Shown one piece after another: positions 17,774 through 26,617 of a stretch of 64,000 nucleotides of DNA. Each line of letters starts with the position of its first letter. The stretch's first letter is position 1. This DNA comes from Sphingobacterium sp. R2 (lineage in GTDB: Bacteria > Bacteroidota > Bacteroidia > Sphingobacteriales > Sphingobacteriaceae). Made by a program: the position numbers and the translations under genes. The notes under the pieces were generated by a model. It worked only from the letters and a program-made list of their open reading frames with translations. It ran no database searches and had not been told where the DNA came from. The stretch is taken from contig NZ_CP142884.1 in assembly GCF_040760075.1 (NCBI RefSeq), positions 2,356,001-2,420,000 of the forward strand. The letters are read 5' to 3'.

Positions 17774-20434
17774 TCCTGAACTTGCTCTTTTTGTAAGCTT
17801 AAGATCTTGTAAGATCGAGGCCTTAGCCCGGATCGTCACATTATAACTTCGGTATCGCCCAAAAGGCATCCAGCCGAACGACATATCCCAGCAATGCAGA
17901 TCTCGATAGATATTGAAAGAGGTCATGACCACTTCCTTTTGTTTAAAATCGTATCCCGATTGAAAAGTAACTTTCCATTTTGGCGTAACGCTGAAGTCAC
18001 CATGTAAGTTTAAGGTACTTGTAAATTGGCTCTCCATTCTCCGCGTGCTCGAGTTGAATGATTTGGACGTATTGAAACTGAACGATGCCGCAAGATTCCA
18101 AGGAATATTAAAATCTACGAATGCATTTGGATCTGAGCTGATTCGAGCTAAGGCCTGTGCCTGTTCGGGAGTCATACCTGCGCCCGACATTTCTTTTCTT
18201 AACGAATCGATGTTATTATTACGTGATTTTGCAGCTTTGGGGTTCAGGCTATAGTCAAAAGAAAGACCGAAATTTGTCAGACGCGCCAGGCTACCATCCT
18301 TTATGGCATATCGATTGACGCGAACACCATTTTCATTCACTGAATAGGGGTCAAAAGTACCGTTGAAGTTGACATTCATCTTTTGGTCGAAAAAAGCGGT
18401 ACGGCCAGAGAAGGTGATAGGAGACAATTTAAGTGAATCGGCAACGAAGTTATAATTTCCGCTGAAGGTTAGACCCTGAAGAATAGGGATTTTCTTAAAC
18501 CCTCCATCTGTGGTATCCGATTTGCTTTTCACTTTAGCTTCGATGTTATTGTCGATGGAAAAACCTATACCTGCTGATTTTCCTGCGGAAGGAGAGCCAT
18601 ACACACCCTGACTAAAAATGGAGTATACATTTCTATTTCCATATTGGTCGTTATACTGCTGATAGAAGCCATATTTCGGATCCGAAAAGTCAGGTCTATA
18701 GTTCAGGTTGATGGACGGTGTAACCACGTGTCGGATGGCCTGAATTTTACCGATCTTGGGATACATACCATAGATCTTGGTCGAAAGTCCGGTGGATACG
18801 GAGTAATCGTAAGCACGATTGAATCCCTGGACGGTGTCAATACGTTGCGTATAACCTGCAGCTGTGTTATCAAAGCGTTGTCTGGTGCTTTGCAAATACC
18901 AGCGCTCTGTATAATTGACACTGGTGTTAAACTGAAAATATTTAAACGCGTTTAGCGACAAACTGATCGGGATGTTGTGTTGGAAACCATTTTGGAATTT
19001 TTTGAAGCCCCCCGGTTTAAATAACAACGTATCCTTAGTGCTCACCGAGTTCTGTGCCTGGAAACTATAACCTACATTGATACGCTGATACCATTTTTGT
19101 TCGCCGACACGGTCCTTGCTGTCAAATGGATTGAAAGAAGAGACGTTTAAGCTGATGTTCGGTAAACTCATTTGTATACTTCTATCCGCCATGTTTTGAT
19201 TATGGGTTAAGCTGGCTGTCAGGTTTACCTTACCGTCTGCAAATACTTTCCCATAACTGATTGAGGAAGCCATTCTGTTTTGCGCTAGGTTCTGATAGGT
19301 TGTCTGGTTACTACTTGTACCGGTATTTCTATAGAATGATGATGTACCAAAGTTTACACTGGCGGAGAAAGACGTTCCGGGATTGGCTTCTTGGCGCTGG
19401 GTGTGGTTCCAGGTGACGTTAAAATCTTTATTGGAACCATAATCTCGGGTTCCTTCGGTGCCTGTTTTGGTATTGGCATAACGGATATTAAAACCACCGT
19501 TAAATTTATAATTGACAGTATAGCGTGTATTGATGGAGGCTTCCCACGAACCTTTTGAGTACAATGAACCTCGAATTTCACTATCCCAATAATCATTGAA
19601 GGCCAAATACCAGCCCAAATCCCGCATGGAAAACCCTCTGGTGTAATCTTCTCCAAAAGAAGGAAAGAGAAAGCCAGAAGCTCTTTTATCCGGTTTTGGA
19701 AAGAAAGCGAAGGGAAATGCCACAGGCATTGGTACGCCCATGACCACTAGATAAGCTGGTCCTGAAATGATCTGGTTTTTAGTGACAATACCCTTTGTAA
19801 TATGGATACCAAAATGGGTATGTGGGTAGGGCAGATTACAAGTACTGTAAAGCCCCTTATAGATAGACATTTCGTCGTAAATGTTCTTTCTAACAATATT
19901 GGCCTGGATATATCCACCATCCACCTCGGTCATAATACCATAGGTATTTCCTTCCTGTTTCTCGTAATCATAATAGAGTGAATCCACCGTTTTAGGTGAT
20001 TCGCCATTTCCCATAATAACGATAGGACGCCCTACATATTTGCCGGTTTTATCATAAATTCCGGAAGCAAAAATCTTTTTCTTGTTTCGGTCAAGACGGA
20101 TATAATCAGCAGAAAGTTCAAAATCCTGATATTTAACCTTTGCACCACGATAAAGGTGACTGATGTTTTTTGCAACTTCGGATTTTTGCGAATCCACCGC
20201 GATAATGCTGACTTCTGCCTGCAGGCCACTTCCTTTTTTCTTGGTGGTATCCCGAACAGATTTGGTCGTGTCGCCCGTTTTAGTCTTACTGGTATCTTGC
20301 AACTTATTGGTCGTCGAAGTAGGGTTCTTACTTTGAAGTCCGTTCTGTTTTAATGGAATACTACTTTGAGCATGACTAGCAGTGCTCACTGCAAGAATGA
20401 TAAATAGTGTTAAAATGTTGATTAACGACTTCAA
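17759..20434 (-). CDS. lptD: LptD-like outer-membrane LPS assembly protein
   Basis: Outer-membrane barrel that inserts lipopolysaccharide into the outer leaflet. About 891 residues: signal peptide (MKSLINILTLFIILAVSTASHAQ), a low-complexity Thr/Lys/Asp linker, an OstA/LptA-like beta-jellyroll (about 80-250: AVDSQKSEVAKNISHLYRGAKVKYQDFELSADYIRLD in part), the Pro-rich VPMPVAFPFAFFPK turn, and a long barrel to the C-terminus. The frame has no ATG in range. I take the TTG at 20434, which gives a clean signal peptide; a TTG at 20446 would add four residues. Upstream a TAATTTTG box occurs on the minus strand. Divergent from the amidase gene. Confidence 0.87.
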   Translation of the reverse strand: MKSLINILTLFIILAVSTASHAQSSIPLKQNGLQSKNPTSTTNKLQDTSKTKTGDTTKSVRDTTKKKGSGLQAEVSIIAVDSQKSEVAKNISHLYRGAKVKYQDFELSADYIRLDRNKKKIFASGIYDKTGKYVGRPIVIMGNGESPKTVDSLYYDYEKQEGNTYGIMTEVDGGYIQANIVRKNIYDEMSIYKGLYSTCNLPYPHTHFGIHITKGIVTKNQIISGPAYLVVMGVPMPVAFPFAFFPKPDKRASGFLFPSFGEDYTRGFSMRDLGWYLAFNDYWDSEIRGSLYSKGSWEASINTRYTVNYKFNGGFNIRYANTKTGTEGTRDYGSNKDFNVTWNHTQRQEANPGTSFSASVNFGTSSFYRNTGTSSNQTTYQNLAQNRMASSISYGKVFADGKVNLTASLTHNQNMADRSIQMSLPNISLNVSSFNPFDSKDRVGEQKWYQRINVGYSFQAQNSVSTKDTLLFKPGGFKKFQNGFQHNIPISLSLNAFKYFQFNTSVNYTERWYLQSTRQRFDNTAAGYTQRIDTVQGFNRAYDYSVSTGLSTKIYGMYPKIGKIQAIRHVVTPSINLNYRPDFSDPKYGFYQQYNDQYGNRNVYSIFSQGVYGSPSAGKSAGIGFSIDNNIEAKVKSKSDTTDGGFKKIPILQGLTFSGNYNFVADSLKLSPITFSGRTAFFDQKMNVNFNGTFDPYSVNENGVRVNRYAIKDGSLARLTNFGLSFDYSLNPKAAKSRNNNIDSLRKEMSGAGMTPEQAQALARISSDPNAFVDFNIPWNLAASFSFNTSKSFNSSTRRMESQFTSTLNLHGDFSVTPKWKVTFQSGYDFKQKEVVMTSFNIYRDLHCWDMSFGWMPFGRYRSYNVTIRAKASILQDLKLTKRASSGGSYF

Positions 20435-20483
20435 AATTAAAGACAAATGTTATTTTTGTGAAATAATGTTAAACTTCGAGAGA

Positions 20484-20491
20484 CAAAATTA
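20484..20491 (-). promoter_or_regulatory. Candidate -7 element for lptD
   Basis: On the minus strand TAATTTTG matches TAnnTTTG, 50 bp before the TTG start. No TTG is seen at the usual -33 distance. Confidence 0.4.
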
Positions 20492-20590
20492 GTCAAAAAA
20501 GCAATAGAAAATATGTTAAATATCGTTATCTATTCAACAAATAATATTGACTCATTTTGATTCGTTTATAGTAGAGCAAATAATTATTCA

Positions 20591-21391
20591 ATGAAATCAG
20601 ATTTAAGAATTAGAAAATGGTGTAGCGTCATGTTGGCTACTTTGGGATTTTTTTTATTGAATTCTTTCAAATTAAACAATGGGCAGCCCGAGCCTCCGGA
20701 GTACCAAATAAGGACAATCGTAATTGATGCTGGCCATGGTGGTAAGGATACCGGTGCACAAGGAAGACGATCTTTGGAAAAAAATGTCGCTTTAGATGTG
20801 GCTTTAAAATTAGGAAAGCAGATTCAGAAAGATATTCCTGGTATTAAGATCATCTACACAAGGACGACCGATGAATTTGTGGAACTTTATAAACGTATAC
20901 GTTTAGCGAATGCTAATAAAGCAGATTTATTTATATCAATCCACTGTAATTCCAGTGGTTCTAGTGCGCACGGTACCGAAACGTTGGTCTCCGGTTCACA
21001 TCGTTTAGGCCAACAGGATGCTGCTGTTCGTGAAAATGCATCCTTATTATTGGAATCCAATTATAAAGAAAACTATCAGGGATTTGATCCCAAAGATCCC
21101 GAAAGTGCAATCATCTTCTCATTGATGAAAAATCGATTTCGCGAAAAAAGTATACGTCTTGCGCAAATGATAGAGGGGGAGTACGTGAAAGCTGGTCGAT
21201 ACAGTAGAGGCTTCTGGGAGAAAGGGTTAGCTGTACTTGCGGAAGCGGGTATGCCAGCGGTATTGACCGAGATTGGATTTATAAGTAATAGAGAAGAGGA
21301 AAGCTACTTATTGTCTGATGCGGGACAACAAGAGATTGTTGATAATCTGGTTTCTGCTATAAAAATCTATAAAAATTCCGTAGAACGCTAA
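20591..21391 (+). CDS. N-acetylmuramoyl-L-alanine amidase (AmiC-type, Amidase_3)
   Basis: Zinc-dependent peptidoglycan hydrolase that removes the stem peptide from MurNAc, used in daughter-cell separation. 266 residues: an N-terminal hydrophobic segment (MLATLGFFLLNSF, about 14-26) for export, then the Amidase_3 domain. Zinc ligands visible are H49 (IDAGHGGKDTG), E63 (LEKNVALD) and H118 (SIHCNSS), and E227 (VLTEIGFISN) is the catalytic glutamate. No LysM or AMIN domain. It is followed after 61 bp by an MlaD-type gene in the same direction, which makes a small envelope operon. Confidence 0.94.
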   Translation: MKSDLRIRKWCSVMLATLGFFLLNSFKLNNGQPEPPEYQIRTIVIDAGHGGKDTGAQGRRSLEKNVALDVALKLGKQIQKDIPGIKIIYTRTTDEFVELYKRIRLANANKADLFISIHCNSSGSSAHGTETLVSGSHRLGQQDAAVRENASLLLESNYKENYQGFDPKDPESAIIFSLMKNRFREKSIRLAQMIEGEYVKAGRYSRGFWEKGLAVLAEAGMPAVLTEIGFISNREEESYLLSDAGQQEIVDNLVSAIKIYKNSVER

Positions 21392-21452
21392 ACAGATTTG
21401 CTTTTGTGCTGTTTTAAACTTAAATTAATGATCATTACTAAATAGATTATTT

Positions 21453-22400
21453 GTGAAAATATCAAACGAGACGAAGGTCGGCATATTAGCAACGGTTGCA
21501 ATAGTTTTATTATTTATTGGATATAGCTTTCTAAAAGGGAATGATGTTTTTAGTAGCGATAACACCTATTACACAACCTACGAGGCCGTTGATGGATTAA
21601 CTCCATCCAAGCCTGTTTTAGTGAACGGGTATCAAATCGGACGTGTATCCAAGATGATTCTCCAACCTGATGGCAAAATTAAGACAGAATTTAAAATTCA
21701 CTCTGATTACGCCGTGCCGAAAAACACAATTGCCAGAATTTCAAGTACAGATTTGCTGGGGAGTAAAGCGATTGTCTTTGAAATGGGCAACAGTAAGGAA
21801 TTAGCAAAGGATGGTGATTTTTTAGCTTCAGGTGTCCAACCGAATATTATGGATAAGGTTGAGCCTATCCAAAAGAGGATCGAAACCATTACCATTAAAC
21901 TAGATTCAACACTGTCCGTTGTGAATAATGTTTTAGATAAGGAGTTTCAGGACGACTTTAAAAGAAGCATTCATAGCATATCTACCTCATTGAAAAATGT
22001 GGAAGGAATCACAAAAGACGTAGAAGGCCTAGTTGGAAACGAAAAGGGAAGACTCAATCGCATCATGGCCAACATGGAATCAATTACATCCAACTTTTCA
22101 CAAAATGGAGAGAAGATCAATGCGATTATGTCCAATTTAAATAATATCACAGACAAAGCCGCCCGATTGGATTTTGAACACACCATGAACAAAGTAAATA
22201 CAGCCGTGAATGATTTTCAGGAGATTACCGGTAAGATTAACAACGGTAAGGGTTCTATTGGATTATTGCTTAATGATGAAGCTTTATATAATAATCTGAA
22301 TAACGCTTCAAAAGAAATGGATTATCTGATGAAGGATGTTAAAGAGAATCCTGGAAAATATATTAAGCTTTCTATTTTTGGAAAAAAGGGTGAAAAGTAG
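21453..22400 (+). CDS. MCE/MlaD-family periplasmic lipid-transport protein
   Basis: Inner-membrane-anchored periplasmic protein of the MCE family, the substrate-binding subunit of lipid transporters such as Mla. 315 residues: an N-terminal membrane anchor (VGILATVAIVLLFIGYSFLKG, about 8-28), the MCE domain (about 35-115: YYTTYEAVDGLTPSKPVLVNGYQIGRV, SSTDLLGSKAIVFEMG) and a coiled-coil tail. The frame begins with GTG at 21453 (GTG AAA ATA TCA), and no ATG is near. In Bacteroidota the MlaE/MlaF partners are often elsewhere, and none are in this window. Ended by the hairpin at 22431-22456. Confidence 0.9.
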   Translation: MKISNETKVGILATVAIVLLFIGYSFLKGNDVFSSDNTYYTTYEAVDGLTPSKPVLVNGYQIGRVSKMILQPDGKIKTEFKIHSDYAVPKNTIARISSTDLLGSKAIVFEMGNSKELAKDGDFLASGVQPNIMDKVEPIQKRIETITIKLDSTLSVVNNVLDKEFQDDFKRSIHSISTSLKNVEGITKDVEGLVGNEKGRLNRIMANMESITSNFSQNGEKINAIMSNLNNITDKAARLDFEHTMNKVNTAVNDFQEITGKINNGKGSIGLLLNDEALYNNLNNASKEMDYLMKDVKENPGKYIKLSIFGKKGEK

Positions 22401-22430
22401 CGTTTAGAAAACACAAATAATCTTATAGCG

Positions 22431-22456
22431 AAAGCCTGCATATTGCAGGCTTTTTT
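22431..22456 (+). terminator. Terminator after the MlaD-type gene
   Basis: Stem AAAGCCTGCA / TGCAGGCTTT with a 3-nt loop followed by T on the plus strand. Confidence 0.82.
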
Positions 22457-22566
22457 GTTTTCAAGAGGTTGACTTTTGGGATTGTAATTCGTCAACCCAT
22501 TCAATGTCTTAAATTTGCTCCCCTGCATTGTGTGCTTGTAACCAATACCTTCTAGTTAGCAAGCTT

Positions 22567-22697
22567 ATACCAAGTTTTACATTAGCACCGATTTAACTCC
22601 ATTTTTACAGGGTGGTAACAAGGGGTTAATAGGGGTAAACCGCTGTAGCCCCCCTGTTAACCCCCTGTAAACCCCTGGATAATGATTAACTTGGTAT
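22567..22697. repeat. 131-bp element with terminal and nested inverted repeats (MITE-like or foldback)
   Basis: The ends are perfect 10-bp inverted repeats (ATACCAAGTT at 22567-22576, AACTTGGTAT at 22688-22697). Inside, two G-rich/C-rich arms of about 30 bp pair imperfectly: ACAGGGTGGTAACAAGGGG and TTAATAGGGG on the left against CCCCCCTGTTAACCCCCTG and TAAACCCCTGG on the right. Base composition (G4-G6 runs) is unlike the surroundings. The size suits a non-autonomous mobile or extragenic repeat element. I see no second copy in the window, so mobility is unproven. Confidence 0.5.
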
Positions 22698-22741
22698 GGA
22701 TTTGTAACGCGGAGAATGAGAAGGTCAATTGAGTGGAAACA

Positions 22742-22768
22742 AAAACGCCACGCATGGCGTGGCGTTTT
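22742..22768. terminator. Bidirectional terminator before the S9 peptidase stop
   Basis: Twelve-bp stem AAAACGCCACGC / GCGTGGCGTTTT with loop ATG. The A and T flanks allow use in both directions; its main role is to end the S9 peptidase transcript. Confidence 0.8.
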
Positions 22769-22811
22769 CGGTAACAACATTAAAACTTGATGGACGATTT
22801 CACCTTCCTAC

Positions 22812-24893
22812 CTAAAGGGTTTCTTTCAGCCAGGTGAAAAATTCATTTTGCCAAACCTGCGCATTTTGCCCGGACAGTACCCAGTGATTTTCATCTGGAA
22901 GGTAGACTAGACGGCTCTTAATCTTTTTGAGCTGAGCCAATTGGAATGCCGCCAGCCCCTGTCCGATTGGAACACGGTAATCTCTTCCACCTTGAAAGAT
23001 TAAAATCGGGGTGTGCCAATTATTTGCTTTTTCAATCGGATTGAACGCTGTGTAAGATTTCTCATTTTTGCTTTCCCAATATCCACCGCCCAATTCATGG
23101 TTAGCAAAGAATAGTTCTTCCGTGGTTCCATACCAACTTCTCATATCGAACAACCCATTGTGCGCAATAAACGTCTTGAAACGGTTTTGGTGTACGCCCG
23201 CTAATTGGTAAACCGAATAGCCACCATAGCTGGCTCCAATGGCCGCACGGCGTGCGGTATCTACGTAAGATTCTTTGGAAATGTCGTCTATGGCTGCTAA
23301 GTAATCCTGGATAGGTTGACCTCCCCAGTCTTGAGAAATAGCCTCATTCCATTTTACACCCCAACCAGGCATCCCTCTACGGTTTGGCGCAATCACAATA
23401 TAACCTTGCGATGCAATTAACTGGAGGTTCCAGCGGAATGAATAAAATTGCGTGAGGGCAGATTGAGGGCCACCTTCACAATAAAGTATAGTTGGATATT
23501 TTTTTGCGGGGTTAAAGTTTGGTGGATAAATGACCCATGAAAACAAATCTGCTCCATCGGATGCCTTGGTGATACGTTTCTCAATTTTGTTTTCGCTAAT
23601 CCTTGCATACTTAGCATCATTGACTCTGGTGACAGGAGTTAAGGACTTGCCTTTTAGGTCAAAACTAAAGATCTCGGTTGCGCGGGTGAATTTTGTGGAG
23701 CTGACGATCAATTTATCAGCTACCTGGCCTACAATGCCCGTGATATCAAAGTCGCCGGCTGAAATTTGATGGATCTTAGGTAAGGCTTTTGTTTTGATAT
23801 TGGTAGGGACTTCAAGCTCAAATAATTGTACGGTGCCTTTCGTAGCAGCGGTGAAATAGATTTTTCGATTGTCATTGCTCCAAATAAAGCTATTGACTGT
23901 ACCGTCCCAATGCGCTGTTAGGTTAAGACGGATGGAACTATTTTTGTCAAATAATATGATGTCATTTTTGTCCGATTCATACCCATCGGTCTTCATGCTT
24001 AGCCAAGTTAGGCTCTTTCCATCGGGAGAATATGTTGGGGAGGTATCATACCCATTCATTCCCTCAGTTAAGTTGGATGTTGTTCCAGTAGCGATGTCAA
24101 ACCTGTAAATATCGGTGTTGGTACTAACGGCGTAATCTGTTCCGAATTTCTTTTTGCAGACATACAACACGGCCTTGCTATCTGGAGACCAAGTGAAATC
24201 TTCAGCGCCACCAAATGGCGCCTGCGGACTATAGAAGGGTTGGTCCTTCAACAGATCTACCGGCTCACCAACTTTACCATCCACAAAACTCGCTACAAAA
24301 GGATGACTGAACTTACCATCGTTGAAGGTGTCCCAATGTCTATAATCTAAGTTGTCATAGATATAAACGTCTGACTTCGGCAATTCGGGGTATTTATCCG
24401 TGCTGTGGTATTTTTTTACTAGAACGGACTGGCTGAAGAGTATTTGTTTTCCGTCGGGTGAAAACTTAACATTTTCCAATTGCATGTCACCAGACGTTAA
24501 TTGGACTGCTTCTCCCATTGACAGATTTTTTTTCCAGAGTTGGCCTTTGGACAAGTAGATAACATCGCCATTTTTTTCGATTTGAACCACTGACTCACCA
24601 CCTTTCTGATCGGTGAACTGATGAACGGCTCCATTGGTGAGTGAAACCGTATATAGATTTTTTTCACTTGAATTACTTTCCAAGCTATAATTGGAGACTC
24701 CATACACCAGTGTTTTACCATCTTTAGAAAGTCCTTCAGCCGAAACACGTCCAAGATCCCAAAGTGTGCTGGGAGTAATTGGTTGCGACGATTCCGATGT
24801 CAATTTATTATCTTTTTTTCCGTCTTTGCCTTCTTGTGCATTGCTTAGGTTGCAAGCCATAATTGCTATTGTAAGTATTGTAAGTTTTTTCAT
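22812..24893 (-). CDS. S9-family (prolyl oligopeptidase-like) secreted peptidase
   Basis: Secreted serine peptidase of family S9, which cleaves short peptides, often dipeptides or acylated N-termini. 693 residues: signal peptide (1-19), a WD40-like/beta-propeller domain (about 40-400, with FSPDGKQILFS, WSPDSKAVLYVC and YSPDGKSLTWLS repeats) and an alpha/beta-hydrolase domain with S555 in GASYGGYS, D638 in GGRDYRVP and H670 in DENHWV. Composition is of the acylaminoacyl-peptidase (S9C) type rather than classical DPP IV. Single gene, 266 bp upstream of nothing recognisable. Confidence 0.93.
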   Translation of the reverse strand: MKKLTILTIAIMACNLSNAQEGKDGKKDNKLTSESSQPITPSTLWDLGRVSAEGLSKDGKTLVYGVSNYSLESNSSEKNLYTVSLTNGAVHQFTDQKGGESVVQIEKNGDVIYLSKGQLWKKNLSMGEAVQLTSGDMQLENVKFSPDGKQILFSQSVLVKKYHSTDKYPELPKSDVYIYDNLDYRHWDTFNDGKFSHPFVASFVDGKVGEPVDLLKDQPFYSPQAPFGGAEDFTWSPDSKAVLYVCKKKFGTDYAVSTNTDIYRFDIATGTTSNLTEGMNGYDTSPTYSPDGKSLTWLSMKTDGYESDKNDIILFDKNSSIRLNLTAHWDGTVNSFIWSNDNRKIYFTAATKGTVQLFELEVPTNIKTKALPKIHQISAGDFDITGIVGQVADKLIVSSTKFTRATEIFSFDLKGKSLTPVTRVNDAKYARISENKIEKRITKASDGADLFSWVIYPPNFNPAKKYPTILYCEGGPQSALTQFYSFRWNLQLIASQGYIVIAPNRRGMPGWGVKWNEAISQDWGGQPIQDYLAAIDDISKESYVDTARRAAIGASYGGYSVYQLAGVHQNRFKTFIAHNGLFDMRSWYGTTEELFFANHELGGGYWESKNEKSYTAFNPIEKANNWHTPILIFQGGRDYRVPIGQGLAAFQLAQLKKIKSRLVYLPDENHWVLSGQNAQVWQNEFFTWLKETL

Positions 24894-25159
24894 CTGTTTA
24901 AAAGTCTCTATGCCGCTGAAAAATTTCTTCGCAAGTTACAGAATTTGGCAATAATTGTGAGACGCAGTATAAAAATAGGATCTCTTTTTGATATCACTAG
25001 TCGGATGCCTGATTTATATTTTTTACGCAACATTTGCATCAATACCGCATAAAGATGACGTTGTTAGATATTCATACTGACCGATCTTATTCGCTATTTT
25101 GGTGCTTTCAATAATATCGTTTATTAATGAAAGCGGGGCAAGTAATAATAGTTCATGAC
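24894..25159. other. Intergenic region, no recognised feature
   Basis: Contains the S9 peptidase upstream sequence. A frame of about 53 codons on the minus strand, starting near the Coq4-like gene's stop and reading LKQLSHELLLLAPLSL, has no start codon or recognisable motif, so I leave it uncalled. Confidence 0.3.
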
Positions 25160-25651
25160 TCAGCTGTTTAAGTTGATTTGAATATTTTTACTGTATAAGG
25201 CAACTTGGATCTCCGTTAATTGCCAGTGCAGAATTTCTTTAAATTCTAAACGGTGAAAGCTTTGGAGCGATCGGCCCTTCTGAAAGTGTCTTTTACAGTA
25301 ACCGAAGTGTTCGGGGAATAAAGTACCGCCAATAAGAAGCATCGCAATAAGATACAAGCTGATCTTTCCATTACCCAGCAGAAGGAATTGCATGGCAATT
25401 TCATCCTGTATTTCTGTTCCGGTTTCAGTCAAGATATGAAAGACATCGTGATTTTCCAATTTGGGCATGACATCGAAACCCTTACTTTTATAGAAAAGTC
25501 CTAAGTTATGTCCAATGCTTCCAATTGGATAGTTCATGAAATCTGCTTTTGAGATTCCCCATGGTTTTTTGTTCCATTTGAAGATGTTCGCATACACTTT
25601 GGAGGACGAATTGTATAGGTATAACATGAGTTTTAATCTGATTTCTTTCAT
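25160..25651 (-). CDS. Coq4-like protein with HDxxHx11E motif
   Basis: 163 residues from ATG 25651 (MKEIRLKLMLYLYNSS). The stretch YPIGSIGHNLGLFYKSKGFD followed by ENHDVFHILTETGTEIQDE has H68, D69, H72 and E84, the HDxxHx11E metal-binding pattern of Coq4, a ubiquinone biosynthesis scaffold. Bacteroidota make menaquinone rather than ubiquinone, so a classical Coq4 role is unlikely. A soluble lipid- or quinone-binding function may fit, but this is inference. Preceded by a 19-bp palindrome identical in its half-sites to the one before the membrane-protein gene at 26612, so it probably belongs to the same regulon as that gene and the winged-helix regulator. Confidence 0.75.
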   Translation of the reverse strand: MKEIRLKLMLYLYNSSSKVYANIFKWNKKPWGISKADFMNYPIGSIGHNLGLFYKSKGFDVMPKLENHDVFHILTETGTEIQDEIAMQFLLLGNGKISLYLIAMLLIGGTLFPEHFGYCKRHFQKGRSLQSFHRLEFKEILHWQLTEIQVALYSKNIQINLNS

Positions 25652-25678
25652 TTTTCTCTTTTTAAAAGTACTTTGTTT

Positions 25679-25697
25679 TTCAAAGTAAATCGGCAAA
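25679..25697. promoter_or_regulatory. Palindromic operator, copy 1 (before the Coq4-like gene)
   Basis: TACTTTG-TTTTT-CAAAGTA is a perfect 7-bp inverted repeat 28 bp upstream of the ATG at 25651. It is preceded by AAAAG and followed by AAT, the same flanks as copy 2 at 26618-26636. It lies between the regulator gene and the Coq4-like gene, so the third gene may also have its own promoter. Confidence 0.75.
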
Positions 25698-25701
25698 AAA
25701 A

Positions 25702-26004
25702 TTATTTGTATTGTTGTTTTATTAAATTTTCTAGTGCAGCAAGGTGATTTTCAAATGCTTTTAGTCCTTTAGGAGTTCTTTTATATCGGGTATTTGGCTT
25801 ACGTTCGACAAAGCTTTTCTCTACAACAATATATTCTTCCTTTTCCAACGTTTTCAGATTGGAGGCAAGGTTACCATCAGTTACCTCCAACAATTCTTTC
25901 AAAGAATTAAAATCGTATTCCTCATTTGCCGCGAGAACACTCATTATCTGGAGTCGCACTCTGTTTTCAAATATTTTGTCATATAGAGAAAGATCTAATT
26001 TCAC
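25702..26004 (-). CDS. Winged-helix transcriptional regulator (HTH_34-type)
   Basis: 100 residues from GTG 26004 (VKLDLSLYDKIFENRVRLQIM). A single winged-helix domain shows LQIMSVLAANEEYDFNSLKELLEVTDGNLASNLKTLEKEEYIVVEK, then NTRYKRTPKGLKAFENHLAALE. No ligand domain. Its start overlaps the stop of the upstream membrane protein by 4 bp (GTGA). Identical palindromes flank it, one before the operon's first gene and one just past its own end, so it most likely represses or activates the operon and itself. The longer frame to 26070 runs into the upstream gene and is less likely. Confidence 0.85.
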   Translation of the reverse strand: MKLDLSLYDKIFENRVRLQIMSVLAANEEYDFNSLKELLEVTDGNLASNLKTLEKEEYIVVEKSFVERKPNTRYKRTPKGLKAFENHLAALENLIKQQYK

Positions 26005-26612
26005 GATTCGTATTTTTTGTAAACGATAAAACCATAGATGATGTGTAACACACCAAATCCCAATCCCCACAAAAGTAATCCTTTATCCGGAAAAACTAGT
26101 ACGATCAAGCCAAGGCAGATTTCTATTATACCTAGTGCTTTCACTTCGGAAAAGGTATAAATACTCCCTGCAGTCAATGCCAGTCCATAAAATATAAGCA
26201 GCATAGCGGCAACCATCTGGTAGTACCCCTGGATAAAAAACAGTGCCGATACGAAGCCACCTGCAAGCAGTGGAATTGAAACTGTAAATAAAAGTGATTT
26301 ACTTGTCATATTCCAAATGGACTGTTTACTTTTTCTAGCCTTTCTACGCGCCATAACACATCCAGTCACTAAGGATAAGAATAAAATGGTCAGCGCAATG
26401 ATCAAAAGCACTTGGGATCTCTCCAAATTCTCGCTTCCGAATAGTTCGGCACCTTGAGGCTGATATATAATATAGTATCCTAATACAGTTCCCACGAGCG
26501 CATAGCAGCCCATAAGGACGCCCGATAATCCGCTTATTGAAACAAATTTGGATGATTTTTCCATTAATAATCTGATCTGCCCAAGCTCTTTATATAAATC
26601 TTTCTGTTCCAT
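26001..26612 (-). CDS. Multi-pass membrane protein of unknown function
   Basis: 203 residues from ATG 26612 (MEQKDLYKELGQIRLLMEKSSKF). A short charged N-terminal helix precedes about six hydrophobic segments, with FVSISGLSGVLMGCYALVGTVLGYYI first and LLLWGLGFGVLHIIYGFIVYKKY last. A central basic loop (ARRKARKSKQS) fits a cytoplasmic face. Its start is 6 bp from a palindromic operator, and its stop overlaps the regulator start. Such membrane protein plus winged-helix regulator pairs are frequent in Bacteroidota; the function is unknown. Confidence 0.8.
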   Translation of the reverse strand: MEQKDLYKELGQIRLLMEKSSKFVSISGLSGVLMGCYALVGTVLGYYIIYQPQGAELFGSENLERSQVLLIIALTILFLSLVTGCVMARRKARKSKQSIWNMTSKSLLFTVSIPLLAGGFVSALFFIQGYYQMVAAMLLIFYGLALTAGSIYTFSEVKALGIIEICLGLIVLVFPDKGLLLWGLGFGVLHIIYGFIVYKKYES

Positions 26613-26617
26613 AAAAG

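Noticed and set aside
22590..22680. G-quadruplex as the main function of the G-run element
   Set aside because: Only three G4+ runs with equal spacing on one strand, one short of a canonical four-run motif. Inverted-repeat pairing explains the structure better.
25002..25159. Minus-strand frame of about 53 codons after the Coq4-like gene, possibly a frameshifted extension
   Set aside because: No start codon or motif, and the Coq4-like protein is complete in its catalytic core. Kept as intergenic.
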